From the NCBI GenBank assembly GCA_944548615.1, contig OX155950.1, positions 36,073,027 to 36,137,026 on the forward strand: a stretch of DNA of 64,000 nucleotides. The letters run 5' to 3'. Positions within the stretch are counted from its first letter, which is position 1; every line of letters begins with the position of its first letter. Positions 37,641-49,928 of the stretch are shown here, piece by piece. Origin of the DNA: Micropterix aruncella. Taxonomy: Eukaryota; Arthropoda; Insecta; Lepidoptera; Micropterigidae. A program made the position numbers and the translations under genes. The notes under the pieces are model-generated. The model did no database searches and was not told where the DNA came from. It worked only from the letters and a program-made list of their open reading frames with translations.

Positions 37641-38470
37641 GAATAAGCTAGCACTCTTTCAGAGATATTCATACGTTTATGTTAGTGACCCGAATTTATT
37701 CCTCTTGAGTATATGATCGTTATTTATACAAGCTTTTATTTAAGTTAGTATGCATGTTTAGGTCAAATCTTGAAAGCTGAATTAGAACCACTTTCTCTTA
37801 TCCTATGAAGTTGAAATTTTACATGTTGGTTCAGTTCCCATGGCAATGCATTTTTATGGTGAGCATAATCTGATTCTACACCCAGGATCGGCTCCCGACG
37901 AGGCTATTCTTCCACGGTCAACATCACAGGAACACAATTTTGTATGCGCATTCTTCTAATACTTCGTTCTAAATTTCATTATGACGTGGCTGCTGCACCC
38001 AGGGTTGGCTACCGACGAGGGTAGCCAACCCTGCTTTGCCGTCATCGACGAGAAGACTTGAGATGGCAGCATGTAAAATCTGCTTGAAAAATCAGTTAGT
38101 CAAACATGCCCTTAACAAACTGGACGAATTTTATGATATTGCGTCCACAATTGCTTGATTAGAAATAACCATATTATGACTATACTTTCGCACTAAGTTT
38201 TAGATTTTATTGACATTGTTTTAAATTACGCATGTTTCAAAAATTTTTCTTTTTCATTGTATTGATTATTATTTATTGTTTTATTATTGATTATTTTGTA
38301 AATTTGACTATTTTTAAGCAATCACCTCTGATTTCAATTATTATTTTTTCTTTTAATTAATCAAAGCGGTTCTATCATCCGGTAAATTATGATTGTAAAA
38401 TTTGACATGTTCCTCAGTATTGTGAAATGCTTTTATGGAATGAATAAATGATGATGATGATGATGATGAT
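37641..38470 (+). repeat. Family Z debris and LINE-like tail
   Basis: Blocks around CCATGGCAATGCATTTTTAT and CTGCTGCACCCAGGGTTGGC (inverted relative to 3479-3843) are followed by an AT-rich segment that ends TTTTATGGAATGAATAAATG and a (GAT)n array at about 38446-38471, a typical LINE 3' tail. A perfect GGGTTGGCTAC/GTAGCCAACCC palindrome lies at about 38003-38031. Confidence 0.5.
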
Positions 38471-38700
38471 GAGGGGACTCTTCAACGGTCAACAGCACAG
38501 TAACGTTTTTTTGTATACGCATTCAATTATGATAGCCCGTTCTAAGTTTCACCGCGACAGGACTGCTGCACGCAGAGTTGCCTTCCAACGACGGGACTCG
38601 TCAACGGTCAACAGCAGAAACACGAAATTCTGTATAGCATTTAATTATGATAGCCCTTTCTATGTTCCACTATGACATGGCTGCTGCACCCAGTTAACTT
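38471..38700 (-). repeat. Family Z, tandem partial copies
   Basis: Two consecutive pieces, each with ACGGTCAACAGCA, ATTATGATAGCCC and GGCTGCTGCACCCAG-like blocks, spaced by about 115 bp. The same periodic structure appears in the opposite orientation at 46270-46560. Confidence 0.6.
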
Positions 38701-40886
38701 GAGACAGAGCATTGTAATAAAAGCTTGTTTTGAAAAATATGTTTTTACCATTAACTTATTACATTCCGCTCAACTGACTGCTCTGTTTCGGTCGCATGAA
38801 CTATTTTCCGGAATTAGTTCACGAAGAAACGCAATGGAGTCGAGTATTTCGTTAATATTTTTATTCGTGATTACTATTTTTCTCTTCGCTCATTTAAATT
38901 CTTTTAATTTCTGTTAAATTAAAACTATCCGGTGTGTCGCAGTATCGTTACACCGCCGCCGTGGCGGTAGTTCATTCTCGCTCGTCATGCCCGCCATCCT
39001 TACAAACGTCGTCAGTTTGGTGTTGGGTCTCTGCAAGTTTACTCGATTGACCGACGCGAGGAGTCCATATGGTTTTCCCGGCACCGCGGGAAGTGCGGAA
39101 GTGCCAGTTTTGGACAAGATGATTTTGTAAAATACTTCAACCACTGCGTCACTGGATATATAAAATCCCAAAAATCACCGTAAATAAATATTTCCAGGCG
39201 GCAAAGAACACAGATAGTGATCACTGACTTATGTGCTGTTATATTTTGCTGATAGAGACTAATTAATTGCAAAAGAATAAAACTGTATTTTATTACCCTT
39301 TTAAGACCATAAATTATCGAATACGAATAATTTAAAAATTATATTTTACCATGTTATTGAGACATCGGAACTTTAATATTAACCAAAAAAAAAAAGATTG
39401 TTTAAAAATTTACCGTATTTTTTTGTTGAAATTATCGCAAAGTACCAATGGACTCTGTTGATTTTAAATGAATAAATAAAATATGTATGGCCACCTTTTT
39501 ATATAGGTTTTTTTTTTACGTATTATTTCTGACTTATATAATAAAATAATCAAATTTTGGAAAAAGTTGTAACGTTGCATCTTTATGGACCACAAGGAAG
39601 CCTTTCCCTCATCAATTTATACATAATCTAATGAACCAATTTTTACAAGACATACATATTATTTACATCGCCCTTTAACCCTTCAAGTAGCGGCATAATT
39701 TCATGGCAGACCGCGGCAATACATTGGAATTTCTTGCAATATCGCCGCGCTCGACAAAAAGTACTATAACCATGGAACTACTACAGCAATCATAAAAAAA
39801 ATAACTATGCAATGATCGCATTAAAATTTAATACATTGAATATTGAAATCTCATTTTGTAAAATAATTAGATTATTATGAATAAATATGAGAAATTCGAA
39901 AAAGTGAAAAAAACTCGGCATTTCTAACTTGTACGGAAAAATACGGAACCCTATTTAGAAATTATAAATACTACCGTGATCTTTATTAGATTCTCTATCA
40001 AAGGTAATATTTCATTTTGCTAATTTACATACAAAAATATTTAGATATTAGGTCATAAAAACCCATAAAAGTTTTGATGATTTCTCGAAAAAAAAAATAT
40101 AATGTTTGACAATGGAATTTTACCAGACATATCTGCAAAGTGACGCACGAAATTATTCTAGCAGCCGTCTATGTATCTATGATAATAATGAGATATTTGG
40201 TATGGATTTTAGGATGCGTTCGAATTAGAAAATAATATTACTGTGCGCTCCGAGAGCAAACCCCCAATATTGGTCGTAACGTAGTCAACGGTGTTCCGAT
40301 GTGTAACCAAATTTAGTCGTTAAGTAGCCGAAGGGCAGTTTTATGTATAAAAAAATTCCATACTCTACCTCAAGCCAAGTCCTGAAAGGGTTAAATTAAT
40401 TTATTATTCTTGGTATTCAGTATTCCTCACTGAGTATTTGACATTTTCCTTGATTTACATCATGTTTTACCTGGTGGTTTTCATAGTGCAATGCGGACAA
40501 ATTATTAAACGACCATCTTTTTAAAATAATCTCGAAATAATAGTCCCAAAGCGGCTCTTTTTCCCGCTGCGCTGCGGTTGTCTAAAAAGTTACTGCGAGA
40601 GCACTATGCCTGGAGGCAAAATAAATTTGTCTTCAAAGTTTATGTGCAAGGGGGCTTGTACCGCCTATAAAGCGAGCATTGAACATTTTGCGGTGTTTTA
40701 CGATCCGCGCGTCGTCGACGTGACGCGTTAATAAGTCATGAAAGAGAGCAAAAATTCGAGACGAACTGACAATGGAACGTTCGCACATGCTGCATAAAAA
40801 TTTCACAAGTGTTTGAATACATTTGAGCTCACTTTCCATCTTTCTTGCTGTCGCCGGCGATTCACGTTTTATGCGTGTTCATTCGG
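38701..40886. other. No recognised gene
   Basis: Mainly AT-rich unique-looking sequence. Frames at 38914-39171 (-) and 40633-40839 (-) sit in locally GC-richer DNA but show no recognisable domain. TACGGAACCCTA near 39943 resembles a dispersed insect repeat end. Confidence 0.4.
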
Positions 40887-41012
40887 CAGTTAATGGGCCC
40901 TTGCTGAGTTGGCCACGAAGACCCATTCTGTTCAGGGTTGGTCACACTCACGGGTCAACACCTATCCGACGGCCTCCACGCATGAAGTGCGAGCCTGGGT
41001 AGGACTCTGGCC

Positions 41013-43746
41013 TTATTTTATTATTTATTTATTTATTTTTTATTTATTAATTTTTGTTTATTCAATTATTACTAATCAACATAACAGTAAAACCAATGCA
41101 TTGAAAAGTAAAATTAATAAAGATATTACCATAACTATACAAATAGAATGATACGTATAATACTAGCTATCATGTAAAAATAAATAATTAATAGCTTGCA
41201 ATTTAAACAAGTGAGGGTTGGCGGTAAAAATATCAAAATCTGGTGCCATCGAGTGAATTTCATTTAAGCGCCGCAAAGCACGCGCCAACAAGTTCCACCT
41301 CGTAAGGTTAGTGCGCGAGAACGGCTCCGCGAAAAGATGGTGCGATCGAGTACGGAGATAATTATTTGGTATGAATAGATCCACCTTTGCTAGTAAGCTA
41401 GGGTTATCAGTTTTACCACGAATTAGATTGAAAACATAGGACATGGTCAGCATTTCTCTTCTGAGACAGAGAGAATTATAGCCAACCATGCCTGTGATAA
41501 ATGCAGTCGGATACAAAAATGGATAATATCCGTACTGCTTGAAGTACAGAAATCTCAAAAAACACTTCTGTACCTTTTCCAGCATGAGGGTATAAGTATC
41601 TTCATGTGGATTCCAAATAGGTGCATTCGTTTCCATGCGACTTCTAACAATCGAGTTGTACAACGTGCGCATAACCCGAATATTATTGAAGTGTTTGGAT
41701 TGCCGTATTACAAACCCTAGAAGCTTGAAAGAAGTTGTAGATAGTTGTCTAATATGTTCCTTGAAGTTTAACTTGGGGTCGAAAAAAACTCCCAAGTCCT
41801 TGACTTCAGTAACTCTGGGAAGCACACATCCAGCGATGGAGTAATCATACATCAGATGATCAGGCGACCTTGTGTATGTCATCACTGCACATTTGTTAAT
41901 ATTGAAGTGAAGGTTACGAGCTTGACTCCATGCATAAACTGCATCAATATCACGCTGGAAGAGCTCGCAGGCCTCAGCACTTCCAGTTGATAAAAACAAT
42001 TTGACGTCATCAGCAAACATTAGACAACGTTCAGATGTGACTACTTTACTCAGATTATTAACAAATAAGTTGAATAACAAAGGCCCTAAGTTTGATCCTT
42101 GGCTAACCCCCGATTGAGTGTTGTATAGTTTGGATTCAAAATTGCCAAATTTAACGAATTGCTGGCGGCCCCCCAAGTAATCTGCGAAAAGTTTCAACAG
42201 TTTACTCGAGAATCCAGCAGCAGCCAGTTCTCGGAGTAACGCATCGTTGTCGACTCTGTCAAAGGCCTTCTTGAAATCCAAATACACGACATCCACTTGT
42301 CCCCTTGAGGTGCTATCCAACTCATCAGTAACATAATCTGTAAAAACGGATAGGTTGGTAGTTGTGGAACGATTAGGACGGAACCCGTGTTGGGCATCCG
42401 ATAGTGTACCGCATAGTTGGGTATAAATTTCTCGGTGAAGAATCGTCTCGAAAAGCTTAGGAAAGGCTGATAACACTGCAATCGGCCTGTAATTATCAAC
42501 CTGCACCTTATCGCCACTTTTTGGTATTGGAGCTACTCTAGATATCTTCCACTTATAGGGGTATACTGCAGATTCCAACGATCTGTTAAATATATACATC
42601 AGGGGTTGTATAAAAGACTCACAACATGCTTTAATAACATAAGGAGGAACTCCATCAGGTCCAATAGTGCGGACTGATTTCAGCTTGCGTATTGCAAACC
42701 GAATATCATCTTTAGTGATACTGTGGACGTTGACGCATGAAGAATTTGCGTCACTCGACATAATAGTCGCTTCAGCGGCGACAGCGTCTAAGGCCGGTAT
42801 GTTCGGTAGAAACACTGATGAGAAGTAATTCGCAAAAACATCAGCGGCTGCAGCACCCGAATATGTAGCCTCATTATAGACCACATTCAGGGGTACCCCA
42901 CCAGCAGTTCGCTGACTACGAACATATTCCCAAAAGCGTGAACTATCTTCTCGGATAGACGTCTCAATATTGTGCATATACAAATTGAAAGAGTCTTTTA
43001 TTTTATGCTTAACTCTACACCGTAAAGTTTCGAAAAGCTCCCTGTGAAACTGAGAACCGGTCCGCTTCCAGCACTTGTGATGATACGACTTCGATTGAAT
43101 ATCACGGATAATGTCGCCATTAAACCATTTAGGATAAATATACCTATTGGTCAATGCAGTCCGTTTTTTGCTTGGAATGCAGCTATCGAAACAATTGTAG
43201 ATGACACTATAGAGATAATCAACGCAATCGTTAGCGTTACTTAAATCGTATAGTAATTTCCAATCAAAATTTTCAAAAAAAGTGTACAACTGAGTAAAAT
43301 TACAATTTTTAAAGTTCTATTCATTCCGGAATAGACAATTACCACTAGTAGGGCTATACTTTTGATTGTCGCTCGGCTGAATATGCGTACGCGCTGGGCG
43401 CAGTACAATGCTCACATCAATCGGCGGATGATAGCCGTCAGCTCGCACCAACTCTATCGAGGCTTCGGATACCGTAACGGTATCAGGTTGGAAATTCGAG
43501 AGCACCAGATCTAGACATCGATTATTAGAATTTAAAATATTATTATGTTGCTTAAAGTTACATAAAGATAAAAAGTAATCAAAATATTTATTTACATGTT
43601 GCGACGCAGAAAACAGATTAAAATCGCCAATAATACAAATATTTTTTAACCTATCTGCAACAAAAAGTTCTTCTACTTTATTTAAAAAAGACATATATAC
43701 TTCATCAGCGGTTTTAGGGGAAAAGTAAACTACAAAATTATGGTAA
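41013..43746 (-). mobile_element. 5'-truncated CR1/Jockey-like LINE inside copy E
   Basis: The minus-strand element begins inside the endonuclease domain and runs to a 3' (AAAT)n-rich tail at about 41013-41052. It has no ORF1. 5' truncation is typical of target-primed reverse transcription that stopped early. The host repeat lost several bases at the junction instead of gaining a clear duplication. Confidence 0.8.
41163..43740 (-). pseudogene. LINE ORF2, partial endonuclease plus RT
   Basis: It starts within the endonuclease (FVVYFSPKTADEVY, then CIIGDFNLFSA near 43620). An in-frame TAG at 43317-43319 interrupts. Beyond it a single open frame of 708 codons holds YPKWFNGDI, VDNYRPIAVLSAF, QHGFRPNRSTTT, VYLDFKKAFDRVD, SGVSQGSNLGPLLFNLFVN, the catalytic FADD at 42006-42017, and a C-terminal LGFVIRQS and PIWNPHEDTY region. 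Serine replaces the usual proline in P-Q-G. The RT frame itself is undamaged, which argues for a young insertion. It is a different subfamily from the element at 26622-31260. Confidence 0.88.
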
Positions 43747-44350
43747 TTTCCCCCTGATAATCAAACTTCTGGCGCTCCTGGACGGTCTGCGCACCGTGCG
43801 GCGTAAGCCAATCGACTGTGCACTCTGACTAACAGTCGGGGGAGTCTGGAAGCAGTACTGTTTCCTTTAGAGCGGGGGTGGTTGCGGACCGACTGCTCTT
43901 GAAACGACCATCGGCCATCCGATCCTGGGTGAACATCCGGGCAAAGGACGCTGTGGTCCGCGATAGATTCGGTTTACACCGTTTCACCGCTTCGTAAGGG
44001 AGAGGACCGCGCAAGCGACCTCGAACTCGTAACCAATCGAGAGACCGGAGTAATCTGGTTACAATTGGAAGTAAGGGCGTGAGTGTCGGCCTGCCAGGTA
44101 ACATTCCTGGCTATCTCGCGGTTAAGGCGTTGGCCTCTTACAGGCTTGTGACGTAGCTAGATGGTGGACTGTTTCGTCCCCAAGTCTTCTACGCTCACTC
44201 CAGGCAGATAGAACGACTAATCATTAAAACTTCCTGAGGTGACGGGCTCGCCCGCTGTAGTCGACAACCCAAGTTGTTCATTCGGTGCTGGCGAGCTATT
44301 GGGTCCGATTGCATTTCTTAGTGAACTTAAATCGAAACCAGTATCAAAAT

Positions 44351-44858
44351 ATATTAAAAGGAATAAAAACACGACTGCCGTTACAGAAAGTGAACTATTG
44401 TATGGAAAATTATGTTGTTAAGGTTTTTTATGAAATATTTATGATTTATGCAGTTATCCATATAGATACATGTAAATATCTGGAATTTACTCAATCAGGC
44501 CTCTCATTTGAATCTAAACACGTTATATTTAGTTAATTTATTGACATTTGGACATTGAGACAACTAGGTACTTGATATTTTGAGAGTTAAGGTACGCTAT
44601 GACACTCGGTATGACATAATGATTCTAAATATACCACACACTTCTAAATCGGTTCTAGCGTTAAATATTATGGTAGAATATAGAAACGGAAAACATACAT
44701 AGATGAACTCTGGACTCATTACACTACTTTTTTGTTGGGCAGTCTTGTAAAAAGAATAAAAAACACGAATGCCGTTACAGAAACTAAATTATTGTATTTA
44801 TAATTATTTTTATTACGGTTTTTTTTAATGAAATATTTGTTGTTTTATACATTCATCC
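44351..44858 (+). repeat. Family Y, tandem partial copies
   Basis: GAATAAAAACACGACTGCCG at about 44361 and GAATAAAAAACACGAATGCC at about 44754 start two successive units spaced by about 394 bp. The second is cut by MITE-C3 after TTTTATACATTCATCC. Confidence 0.6.
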
Positions 44859-45115
44859 GGGGCTCTCTATCGATCAATCATGCTTAACAAGCTTCGCGTC
44901 GCGGGCAGGTTGGGGATTGTAAATCGCAGGAAATATGCAAATATTTTTTGTAATATTTACCAAAAATGCCTAATTTTGTAGTTTATACCAGGGAGTCACG
45001 TTAATTAGACGTAATTGATTGATGAATGACGTGGCTCCCTGGTATAAAACTATAAATTTAGGCATTTTTCGTAAATATTTTTGAAAGATATTTGCATATT
45101 TCCTAAGGTCTACTT
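44859..45115. mobile_element. MITE-C3, right end missing
   Basis: Begins GGGGCTCTCTATCGATCAAT and shares AATCGCAGGAAATATGCAAA and the central ACCAGGGAGTCACG..GTGGCTCCCTGGTATA palindrome with C1 and C2. It breaks off after TTTCCTAAGG, about 55 bp before the expected terminus. Confidence 0.7.
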
Positions 45116-45154
45116 TTTTATGGTTTCCTGGGGGTTACATTTATTCCTGGGGTT

Positions 45155-45226
45155 GATATTTTTCCTATCGCTAGATGGCACTGCGCACTTGAGTGTACAG
45201 TGCCATCTAGCGGTAGGAAAAATATC
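45155..45226. repeat. Short hairpin, 29-bp arms
   Basis: GATATTTTTCCTATCGCTAG at 45155 pairs with the arm ending at 45226, with one mismatch and a 14-base loop. It sits between the broken MITE-C3 and LINE debris. Possibly a tiny foldback element. Confidence 0.8.
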
Positions 45227-45344
45227 GCGTTAAAGAGTGTCCTGGACGGGAGCCAGCCCTGGGTGTAGAATCAGGTCATGCTTACCATAAAACAGGCATT
45301 GTCTTTGGAAAACATTGATGTGTTATTGGTTTTTACAAAATATT

Positions 45345-45835
45345 AGGTATATAGGTCCTGTCCTGAACTATTATCTAAAATATCTCTCCGCACTCCTAGC
45401 CGGGCACTTAGAAATAGGGCACCCCTTCACGTACCTGTCTTTAAAACCAAATACAGTCGTAATTCCTATTTTATAAGGGTATGCGAAACTTTCAACACCC
45501 TGAATGCTGACATTGATATTGACCCCTTTTTCACGAATATAGATACTATAAGGAAGCAGGTTGTAGGGCGATTTTGTGATGACCAGGCCTAGCATTTCCT
45601 TCTTTTATTACAGTCTTGTTTATGTCAACATGTTTTCTAATGTACAATTTATCTTCTTGTTTAATATCTTCTTTATACTTAATATCAGTTCTAAATTCAC
45701 GTTATTATTTTTGTCATTATCAGTGGTAACTTGTAAATGGCTCTAAGCTTCCTATTATTGTTCACTACAAAATTATTGGCTGTAAGTTATCCTTAAGAAA
45801 ATGAAATAAAATAAAATAAAATAAAAATAAAATAC
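45345..45835 (+). pseudogene. LINE ORF2 C-terminal fragment plus 3' tail
   Basis: The plus-strand frame reads ELLSKISLRTPSRALRNRAP, HVPVFKTKYSRNS, FNTLNADIDID and ends in a stop at about 45595. This matches the end of CR1/Jockey-type ORF2 proteins (compare DLLNKINLRVPSKLNR in the 26796-29713 element). A 3' UTR of about 200 bp and an (AAAAT)n tail at 45801-45835 follow. Everything upstream is lost. The minus-strand frame at 45371-45595 is an artefact. Confidence 0.7.
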
Positions 45836-46269
45836 CGAATTTTCGAAAAATAGAGCTGTTTTAATATACTTTTTCTCATTTTTTTAATCAAAAGTTGCTA
45901 ATTTGCTCGTACTGATTAGGCTACTTCAAGGATGCCGGTTAATTAAAAGTAATTATGTAGGGAAAATTTAAGTATACTATAATTATTTCTTGAACTTATT
46001 TGGGTGCTATGGTATCACCTCAGGAAGTGTCTTGAGTAAGGTTACTCAAAATGCAGAGTTGCAAATTTAAAATATATCGATACTATTAAATGTATTGTTT
46101 AATGTACGCAGTAAGCGACCGAATACTGAATTAACGGCTTGGAAGGAAAAATGGTAGCAAATGAAACTTCTGGAATATCATGGAATAGGAAGGCTGCATT
46201 CTGTGGCCGATCAGAATGCTACTGTCAACATTGCTAGCGATAATGTCTTATATCATAGACAAAATAAAA
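45836..46269. other. No recognised gene
   Basis: AT-rich spacer without recognised features. Confidence 0.4.
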
Positions 46270-46864
46270 AAATAAAAGTGCAGCAGCCATGTCACGGTGA
46301 AACTTAGAACGGGCTATCATAATTGAATGCGTATACAAAATTTCGTGTTTGTACTGTTGGCGGTTGAGGAGTTCCCTCATTGGAAGCCAACCCTGGATGC
46401 CGCAGTCCTGTCTTTGTGAAACTTAGAACGGGCTGTCGTAATTAAATGCATATACAAAATTTCGTGTTTGTGTTGTTGACCGTTTAGGAGTTACCTCGTT
46501 GAAGCCAACCTTGGGTGCCGCAGTCCTGTAAATTTTGTGTCTGTGCTGTTGACCGTTAAGGCGTCCGCTCGACGGCAGCCAGCCCTGGGTGTACAATCAG
46601 GTCACGCTTACCATAAAAAATGCATTGTCATTGGAACTGAACCAACATGTCAATTTTCAACTTCATATGATAATATTTGAGGAGTTACCTTAATTCCTCG
46701 TGGATCCCATTAACAAAACAGGATTCCGATAACAATGGGACCAATCTGGAAGTAAATCCTTTCAAATAAAAAAGAAATTTCCAAATCGGTTTTGAGGTAA
46801 CAAACATTAATAAAAAGAAAAACCCGATTTGATATCCTCCTCCTTTTTTTAAGTCGGTTTAAAA
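46270..46864 (+). repeat. Family Z copy with internal tandem
   Basis: Units containing AACTTAGAACGGGCT, TACAAAATTTCGTGTTTGT and AGCCAACCCTGGATGCCGC are repeated about three times with a period near 118 bp, then run into CAGGTCACGCTTACCATAAA and end CCTCCTCC..AAGTCGGTTTAAAA. The same module occurs at 3479 and 63640. Confidence 0.65.
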
Positions 46865-49154
46865 TACGATGCCAGCAAATAGTACGGCGGTTGACAACGG
46901 ACGCCATTCTGTAGAAGTTGACAATTGACTCCATTGATTGATTTAAAAAGCTCGCATTGATAACTACCCCAGATAGATGCGTCGTTTCCGTTTATAACCA
47001 AACATAGCTATCGCTGATTAAAATCATCAATAGCGTCCTGATTAATAAACTCATAGAAATGATACCACTCGATTCGGAGAGTATTGTCTTGCTTCGCTTT
47101 GATGGCTAGGGGCAAACACTGCTGAATTGAATGGTTGAATGGCCCTTGATTTTCTTTTCATCTTTATGAATGGTGTTCTCATTTGCTGCTACGGTCCCTG
47201 CTTCATTTCCCCTACACTTTTCTGCGTGATAAACACTCGGCATATCCAGCCGCAACTTAATATATCGGAGGTGGATGCTTCTTTCAAATATTTTCGTTTT
47301 CTTAGGCACAATTCGAAGAGGATCGATTTCTGGGATGCTTGTCTCTTCTTGTTATATGTATAGGCTGTGATCATATAAATTTCAAAATAGATTGAGTGCA
47401 TACCTTCTTTATTGTACGACTGCAGATATTGAATATCCGAATAATAAAGAAATAAAATCTAAAGGATATCAAAGACGATTTAAAGAATCAACTATTATCG
47501 GCTTATCGACGCTCGACACGTCGCCAAAAATCGTCAAGAATAGAAGCGAATCGTTAATGGAGTAGGTACGAGATCCAGCGGTACCGACAGCAGCGTATTG
47601 GCTGTAAGGGTGACCCCCTCCCTAATCACCGGCTACGGAATAAAGATGAAGCAGATATTGAATATCTTATTATATAATATTTTTTTTAAATAAAAGCATA
47701 TGTATACATAGGTATAAATGGAAAAACATAATTATAAATAAATACAATTTTAAATAAACTGGAACAATGACGTGACTATGTAATATAATATTAATCTCCT
47801 GTGTAATTTTTCCATTATTATTATTACTATATTGTCAGTTTCCACATTATTTCATTTTTGTTTAAATTCTGGACTATTTTTAACGACTTAAATAATTATT
47901 TTATTTTTGCAAGAATATTTCGACTACTATTGATGTTTCCATTTTTATTACATTTTAAAATTATTTGCAATAGTTTATTGATAATTTCTGATATTGATAT
48001 TTGACATTTTGTTTCAAATGTTATGTAAGTAATTAGGGTAATTACAATTAAGAACGATAACATTTAATAGATATCTCCAGATGATAACAATTAAAATCAA
48101 TTGTGTATCTTGGAACAGGCGGCAGCCTAGTTAGGTTTGACTATTGTAATTTTTAACTGCTGTAAATTTGGAAATAAAATTAATAATATGAATTTGAATT
48201 GAATTAGAGTTCTATTTATCACTGTTCTCTGACTGGTGCTGTCTCCACAAGTGGTCTCCCAATTCGCTGTCTTCATTACAAGATCTATGTACCGCAACAG
48301 TAGCTTAGATCACCAGTGCTGCATAGTGATTTTACCCTAAGACTATGACTATTAAAAACTCTCACAACCATACATCATCGCTGGGAAATTATATTTGTCG
48401 AAAACTGTTACTGAAGGAATTGAGGGATCTTGTATTCATCGCCTTATTTCTCTCGTTGTAATCTTTCTAGTGGGAAGCTTTATCGGAAATAGGTTATTGT
48501 AATATTTCTAGATATGTCATGTATTAGTTTGAGTCCTTTTTACAGTATTCGGCCAAGAAACCATAGAGGATTTTTTTTATGGACTAGTTAGAATTAAATG
48601 CATCTTATAGTAATTCACGTAAAATTTAAAAATAATATTTTAATGTCACATAATATAATGAAATAAGATAATGAGTTTTCCGCTTTTCGCACAGGTACCT
48701 ATATCATTATTACTTATTAAAGAAAGCGACATCATATCAGTTTTAAAGTCGTAGCATGGCCGGAATGGCGGTATTGTGTTCATTATTATTATTTGTTGTG
48801 TGGGGCTTTTCTATGGTATAGCGTTCATAGCCTGCCGTCGTTTTGAATCCGCATGACCTAATTACTTTAAATTACGCATTTCCAGGGCTACGCGCGGTAT
48901 AAGTAGGTCATTCTTTATTTTTCGAATGTCTTTTGGTACCTCGGCGAGTATTACTTTATGTATCACCTGCGAAGCGGAAGTGATGAAATCTACCATATTG
49001 AAGAAAATACTATGTACATCATATTGGAAATAAATATAGCATATTAATACCACGGACATACTACAAAAATGCTACGCACCAGGTGATGATAATGGTAGGT
49101 AGTTTTGCGTAGGTAAATTTGCCGATTTATTTTGCAGTTATTTACCGTCAACCA
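46865..49154. other. No supported gene
   Basis: Mixed composition. Overlapping frames of 67-75 codons on both strands at 47106-47401 have no recognised domain. Sequence ending AATATGAATTTGAATTGAATT at about 48190 looks like a LINE 3' tail, preceded by GGCGGCAGCCTAGTTAGG. Confidence 0.4.
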
Positions 49155-49637
49155 GTCTCCGATAATTTAGTTGTACCCGCGTCTTCGTTCAAGCTGGTAA
49201 TCGACCTTTTCGGGTGGGAGATGGGCGGAGACTTGCCTAATTACCTGGAGAGTCTTGGGGTTAATACGTTTTATTTTTATTTTAGCATCCTAATCTCCTT
49301 CTTCTCTAGTTTCGTCTCCCAGAATTATGTTGTACCCGCGGCTTCGTTCGAGCTGTAAGTCGCCCTTTTTGATTTTAACGTCTTAATCTTCTTATTCTCA
49401 AGTTTCGTCTCCGAGAATGTAGTTGTAACCGCGGCTTTGTTAATGCTTGGAATCGACTTTTTCGATTTTAACGTCTTAATCTTCTCAAGTTTAGTTTCCG
49501 ATAATTTAGATGTACCCGCGGATTCGTTCGAGCTGGGAATCGATTTTAACGCCTTGATCTGTATCTTCTCAAGTCTCGCCTCCGAGAATTTAGTTGTACC
49601 CGCGGCTTTGTTCGAGCTGGGAATCGACTTTTTGTAA
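49155..49637 (+). repeat. Minisatellite, about 85-93 bp period
   Basis: Five units marked by TTGTACCCGCG.(T)TTCGTTC or close variants and GAATCGACTTTTT, at about 49173, 49331, 49423, 49507 and 49593. Units 2-5 also share TTTTAACGTCTTAATCTTCT and TCAAGTTTCGTCTCC. The first two are separated by an insertion of about 70 bp. Weak open frames follow the period but change between units. Confidence 0.8.
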
Positions 49638-49928
49638 TGAAACTAATATTCAGATGGAATCAGTCCTTGGTTACTTGCCGGGAAGTCTTTTTAGTTTTAG
49701 AAGATTTTTTAGGTTTTAGAAAACCTCCGTGTGCATGAATGACGACTCGGCTAAAAGGTTGAAAACCACTACTATAGAGTGTGTAAAAAATCCCAATGTT
49801 ACACCAACGACTTTACTTATACGAGGGTCATCCACAGAGGAAGGTTACAAGGGCCACTGAGGCAGGGGATTTTTTTTGTTTCGAAGTTGGTGTACATGGC
49901 GTGTAGTAGGTTCTAACGGTTAGATTGT

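Larger units (their letters stand above)
40887..44274 (+). mobile_element. SINE-like family, copy E, split by a LINE
   Basis: The left part is 40887-41012 (up to GGACTCTGGCCTT) and the right part about 43747-44274 (from TTTCCCC and CTTCTGGCGCTCCTGGACGG). Outer flanks TGTTCATTCGG at 40876-40886 and 44275-44285 are an exact 11-bp target-site duplication. Compared with copy D, about 8-10 bp at the split point are missing. The 3' end keeps the CGGGCTCGCCCG hairpin and CTGTAGTCGACAACCC. The antisense frame at 43829-44104 is not considered a gene. Confidence 0.85.

Noticed and set aside
38448..38675. Protein starting with eight methionines
   Set aside because: Translation of a (GAT)n microsatellite tail followed by family Z repeat.
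49155..49637. Possible CRISPR array
   Set aside because: Repeats are 85-93 bp and diverged, with repeat-like spacers, in an insect-type genome. It is a minisatellite.
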